From assembly GCF_042767895.1 (NCBI RefSeq), contig NC_091582.1, forward strand, positions 20,137,220 to 20,147,219: DNA of 10,000 bases, read 5' to 3'. The notes below the pieces were generated by a model, which ran no database searches, was not told where the DNA came from, and saw only the letters and a program-made list of their open reading frames with translations. The position numbers were made by a program, and so were the translations under genes. The DNA is from Penaeus vannamei (taxonomy: Eukaryota; Arthropoda; Malacostraca; Decapoda; Penaeidae). The number at the start of each line of letters is the position of its first letter. Positions within the stretch are counted from its first letter, which is position 1. This document shows, piece after piece, positions 6,990 to 10,000 of the stretch.

Positions 6990-8431
6990 GTTACAGTTTT
7001 GATGTATATATTCACTGTAAGAAAAGTTACTTTTTTGTTTGCTTAAAAATTCCACAGAGACTCTGTGTACTGGAAGAATATAATGGTGGAAAGAAGTGGG
7101 AGTTATTCTTACACCCAGGAGAGTTGCCCCACAAGTAAGACTGATGCCTGGATTATGGTTCACATTCAGGCAGTGAGGCACCTGGATACAACAGGATAAT
7201 ACTGAACTACAAGCATTAGTAAAACAGTATTCTTTTTTCCTTACTTATGAAGGCAATTTCTCGGTTATATCAGTATTATGAAGAAAGTTTTGTTATATAT
7301 AATTTCATTATGAACTATAAATTATCCAATATAATCTTTTTTAGGTCAGTTCTGAAAAAATGACACAAATTTAAGATATGGGTGTCCCATAGCTATTATT
7401 TCATGCAGCTGCACATGGACAGTTTGGCATAGTATGGTCTTAAAATGCCAGATTTAGAGCCTAATTAATAGCAAAATACCAGAAACAAATTTCAAAGACA
7501 AATTACAACAGAATCGCAGAATGACCCATCGAATGAATACATTGCATATATCTTTTACCTCCTAAATGACCATCAGCATACTGTGAACATTATTAATTGA
7601 AAAATTCCTACCATGTTAACATCTATGTTCATTGCAGCGCATACAAAATATAGCAACAGGGCAAGACATTGGGGCAAAATATGTTACATGTCAAAGGTTG
7701 TAGAGTGCTGCATGTTAGCATGGTAGCGAAAAGGGTAAGAAGGAATAGCAAACGGAGTAAGAAGGCTGTTCTGGACTAACACAAAGCCAGCCTTTTATTC
7801 TTTCAGCACAGCTCCCACACTTTAGAATGTTGATAGAAGGGAATGCAGAGAAAGAAAAAGAAAGGTAGAGAAGATAAAAACATGCAAAATTAGTTGAGGG
7901 GAGGGCTGAGGTCCAAAGTAGAGGTGATCCCCCACATTGGGCACCAGTCCCCATCTCCTAAGCCTCCTCATGGCAAGAATGGTCAAGGGATTAGAGGGAT
8001 ACTTTAAACATTCTATATAAATAGTGAAAAAGAAGAGCATATATGCATTTCATATTTTATTTTCAATAGAATTAAAATGACACTGTGGGTATCATACACT
8101 TTACATTGCAGAAAAACATAACAATAAATAAAAAGTGTTATCAAACTTCAATAGTTTTATCAAGATGTATTGTTATAGAAAAACCATGTGTTTCTTCTAC
8201 AACCACTGACAATTTTTCAGGAGCAGCCTACAGAAACATCAGCATTTTTTTGTATCTTAGAGCTTAATAAACTTGCAAATGCCAAACAATTATGCTGCTT
8301 ATTTTCTTTGCTGTCAAAGGTGACTTATGACTTAGACTTACAACATATTGTAACATCAAGTCTCTTTACAAACCATCAATTAATGGTTAGAATGATCTGA
8401 ACTATCAATAACTGTTCTCAGTGGTATTGTT
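6990..8431. other. Intergenic region between the convergent MRPS7 and WBP11
   Basis: No gene was recognised. Short open frames on the - strand near 7715-8040 have no family similarity and sit in a purine-rich stretch. The block 7790-7990 is less AT-rich and looks different from its flanks. It contains an AATAAA on the - strand (7799-7794) and a tRNA-Lys 3'-end-like motif at 7929-7946. It may be an eroded transposon, but I cannot name a class or ends. Confidence 0.45.
7929..7946 (+). other. tRNA-Lys 3'-end-like motif (possible primer-binding site on the - strand)
   Basis: The + strand reads CCCCCACATTGGGCACCA. By recall this matches the 3' end of animal tRNA-Lys, including CCA, at 15 of 18 positions. 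On the - strand it would therefore resemble a retroelement primer-binding site. No full tRNA cloverleaf extends to its left, and I could not define a flanking long terminal repeat. Confidence 0.25.
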
Positions 8432-8437
8432 TTTATT
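8432..8437 (-). promoter_or_regulatory. Probable poly(A) signal of WBP11
   Basis: TTTATT on the + strand is AATAAA on the - strand. It is the first canonical signal I find after the WBP11 stop and implies a 3' UTR of about 300 nt (8726 to roughly 8415). Later matches at 8056-8061 and 7794-7799 could serve as alternative sites with longer UTRs. Confidence 0.5.
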
Positions 8438-8726
8438 GTTTTATCCTTAAATAAAGCAAATGGTTAAACAAATAACCTTACAAACTGAAATACATCCCTA
8501 GGAATATATATTACAATAGATGCAGAGATAACTTTTATAACTGCTATATTTGTACTGAAAAAAACTATATCAGTGATAGGGAAATTAAATTTGAAAAATG
8601 AATTTCCATGTAAATATTTCTGTAAATATTACTGATTCAATAAACATTAAAGAACAAGGAGATCAAATATACAATAAAGATGAAAAAGAGAGAAAAAAGG
8701 GTTTCTGTACAGGGACAATACGCAAT

Positions 8727-8830
8727 CTACAAAAGGTCCTCCATTTCTCGCATGAACTGAGAATAAGCATCGTCTTTGGTCGGTTTCCGGTCGGTTTCCT
8801 CTGTCTTTCCTCCTCCAACTTCTTTGACAT
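8727..8830 (-). CDS. WBP11: WBP11 last coding exon and stop
   Basis: The acceptor is CACTTCACAG (ends at 8831). The first two bases AT complete a GAT (Asp) codon started in the previous exon. Then come 33 residues, starting VKEVGGGKTEETDRKP and ending TKDDAYSQFMREMEDLL, and TAG at 8729-8727. The DDxYxxFMxEMxxLL terminus is diagnostic of WBP11. Confidence 0.93.
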
Positions 8831-9843
8831 CTGTGAAGTGAAGAAAACAATTACTAACTGTATAAAAACAAAAGCAAATGTAGAAGAATATTATACACTA
8901 TCTAAGAATAAGTCTTGAAAGCCACATATGCAGCAGCAGAAAATCCTTGTTTTATCATATCAAGTTATATCTTAAATTCAATCATTTACATGCAATTTGC
9001 TAGGAAATGCTTGTAAATACCCATATTCCCTCCCCCATATAGTCTATTTTCATTAACAATATGCAAACTCTTTCACATCTCATTCTTGCCTAATGATATA
9101 GCATACATTTCTTAAGAAACGGTGTGAATGAGAATGAATATCCTCATAATACAAGAGATGTATTTGACTGGTTTCAAATATATCTTCATCAGAAATATAT
9201 AGCACCTCCATGTACAAAGAAATATTCGAAAGCGGTCAAATACATCTCTTGTATTGTGGTGATATTCATTCTCATTCATACCTCTTCTACATTTGTCAAT
9301 ATGAAGACAATTCATACAACTCTTTACTTGTCTAAATGAAACCTGTATCTTTATTTCCTGTCGTTCTACCCTGATTCTGGCCAAGGGATTTTAATTTCAA
9401 TCAGTTGATTCATTAAACTTGTGGGAGGTCTGACCCAATGAATATTCATTCCATGGACATGAACAAAAATAAATATCTATCTATCAATCTAAACATGCAT
9501 ATTTTACAGAGAGATACTTAAATGTATATCTATCAGATAAATAGACAGATATGCATTTATTTTTGTGTATATGCATATCCGTCTAATGAATATTCATTGT
9601 GTCAGGCCTCACACAATTTTAACAAATTGGAAATTATGTGTACTTCCATACTAGGATCATGTAAAGCAATCAGTTTTGTATTTCTGTTAAATTTTATAAG
9701 AATGCCCTACCAATTTTCTTCAATGTATCAACTTTACAATAACAATCAACTCACCTGTCTGTGTCTTTCCCATTTTCTTTTTGTCTTCTCTCTTGACTCT
9801 GAGGGCTGTTGGCAAGAAACGCGTGACATCTGCACTCAGGTTC
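8727..9843 (-). CDS. WBP11: WBP11 (WW domain-binding protein 11), 3' coding end, two exons, partial
   Basis: WBP11 (also called NpwBP or SNP70) is a nuclear proline-rich pre-mRNA-splicing factor that binds WW-domain splicing proteins and protein phosphatase 1. Two coding exons are visible on the - strand, 9843-9755 and 8830-8727, joined by a 924-nt GT...AG intron (9754-8831). They give about 64 C-terminal residues. NLSADVTRFLPTALRVKRE corresponds to the conserved TRFVPTALRVRRE block of animal WBP11. TKDDAYSQFMREMEDLL-stop corresponds to the family terminus ending EMEGLL. The basic linker between the blocks is shorter than in the human protein. The rest of the roughly 640-residue protein, including the N-terminal helical part and the proline-rich centre, lies beyond the right edge. 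The two matching blocks in the right order at a real stop codon make the assignment firm, although only the tail is seen. Confidence 0.92.
9121..9282. mobile_element. Palindromic foldback (MITE-like) element in the WBP11 last intron
   Basis: Arms of 65 bases, 9121-9185 and 9218-9282, are reverse complements with about 8 mismatches around a 32-base centre. Ends read GGT...ACC. The same amino-acid-like string MNENEY..NTRDVFD appears when either strand is translated, which only reflects the palindrome. No transposase is present and no clear target-site duplication was seen, so the exact ends and family are uncertain. Confidence 0.85.
9420..9613. mobile_element. Second inverted-repeat (MITE-like) element in the WBP11 last intron
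   Basis: The left end TGTGGGAGGTCTGACCCAAT and the right end, read in reverse, TGTGAGGCCTGACACAAT match with a two-base gap. Both run into AATGAATATTCATT, itself a perfect palindrome (9437-9450 and 9585-9598). Further in, ACAAAAATAAAT (9463-9474) pairs with 9555-9566. The centre is rich in TATC/GATA-type units. It is about 194 bp, non-coding, and no certain target-site duplication was seen. Confidence 0.8.
9755..9843 (-). CDS. WBP11: WBP11 penultimate coding exon
   Basis: Read on the - strand, the acceptor is TTTTTACAG (ends at 9844) and the donor is GTGAGT starting at 9754. The exon begins with the last base of a codon and ends with the first base of the next, so its 89 nt encode 29 whole codons: NLSADVTRFLPTALRVKRED followed by KKKMGKTQT. 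The conserved block TRFxPTALRVxRE is complete. Confidence 0.92.
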
Positions 9844-10000
9844 CTGTAAAAATTATTTTTAATGTATTAGAAATTTTGCAAGCTACATGTCTATATATAC
9901 TACTAAGTTCTTAAAACCACAGAAGTGCTTTAGCTATGGCAAACTGAAAGCAAAGTTCCAAATCTCATACAGCAATCATGGGAGTAATTTGTATCTATGA
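9844..10000 (-). other. Part of a further upstream WBP11 intron
   Basis: AT-rich sequence directly upstream (on the - strand) of the acceptor at 9844-9852. No coding sequence was recognised before the window ends. Confidence 0.7.

Larger units (their letters stand above)
8831..9754 (-). other. WBP11 last intron (924 nt)
   Basis: Donor GTGAGT at 9754 and acceptor CACTTCACAG ending at 8831. It holds the two foldback elements at 9121-9282 and 9420-9613, which make up over a third of its length. No exon-like sequence was seen between them. Confidence 0.88.

Noticed and set aside
7715..8040. - strand open frames in the intergenic block
   Set aside because: They are short and overlapping, without motifs or splice signals that fit, and lie within probable repeat-derived or intergenic DNA.
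7640..8060. Solo long terminal repeat on the - strand
   Set aside because: The TATA-like, poly(A) and primer-site-like motifs are in the wrong order for one LTR, and no TG...CA ends or target duplication could be fixed.
8598..8918. + strand open frame of 106 codons across the WBP11 last exon
   Set aside because: It is a shadow of the antisense WBP11 coding exon and its flanks. The - strand reading carries the conserved protein.
9112..9384. Open frames on both strands with the same MNENEY..NTRDVFD string
   Set aside because: They are the two faces of the palindrome at 9121-9282, not genes.
1..10000. CRISPR arrays, bacterial operons, ribosome binding sites or riboswitches
   Set aside because: The window is spliced eukaryotic nuclear DNA. 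The repeats are microsatellites or transposon-like and not spaced arrays.

Overview
This is eukaryotic nuclear DNA: AT-rich, full of interspersed repeats and simple repeats, with short coding exons bounded by GT...AG introns. Residue choices in the ribosomal protein gene (for example the run GREKERKVHFPEKLA and the end AHYRWS) look arthropod-like to me. A decapod crustacean is a plausible guess but is not proven by the sequence.

Two host genes are recognised, arranged tail to tail. On the + strand a complete six-exon gene for the mitochondrial small-subunit ribosomal protein uS7m (MRPS7) runs from 2824 to 6904. It predicts 239 residues, and a poly(A) signal follows at 6984. On the - strand, entering from the right edge, are the last two coding exons (9843-9755 and 8830-8727) of WBP11, a nuclear pre-mRNA-splicing protein that binds WW domains. 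Only its last 64 or so residues are in the window. The genes have no functional link beyond both being housekeeping genes. About 1.4 kb separates the MRPS7 poly(A) signal from the nearest canonical WBP11 poly(A) signal.

Layout: 1-807, no gene seen, one (AAAT)n tract. 808-1290, first copy of a dispersed repeat. 1606-1740, a short repeat inverted with respect to 3318-3453. 1741-2823, no gene recognised; contains a locally less AT-rich block and then the upstream region of MRPS7. 2824-2906, MRPS7 exon 1. 2907-4748, intron 1, which holds the second, longer repeat copy (3535-4331). 4749-6904, MRPS7 exons 2-6. 6990-8431, intergenic, with a tRNA-Lys 3'-end-like motif at 7929-7946. 8432-8726, probable WBP11 3' UTR. 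8831-9754, the last WBP11 intron, holding two separate palindromic, MITE-like elements (9121-9282 and 9420-9613).

I found no convincing new multi-gene system. The points most worth a second look are the two-copy repeat family, which keeps hairpins and reading-frame traces, and the two foldback elements in one WBP11 intron.
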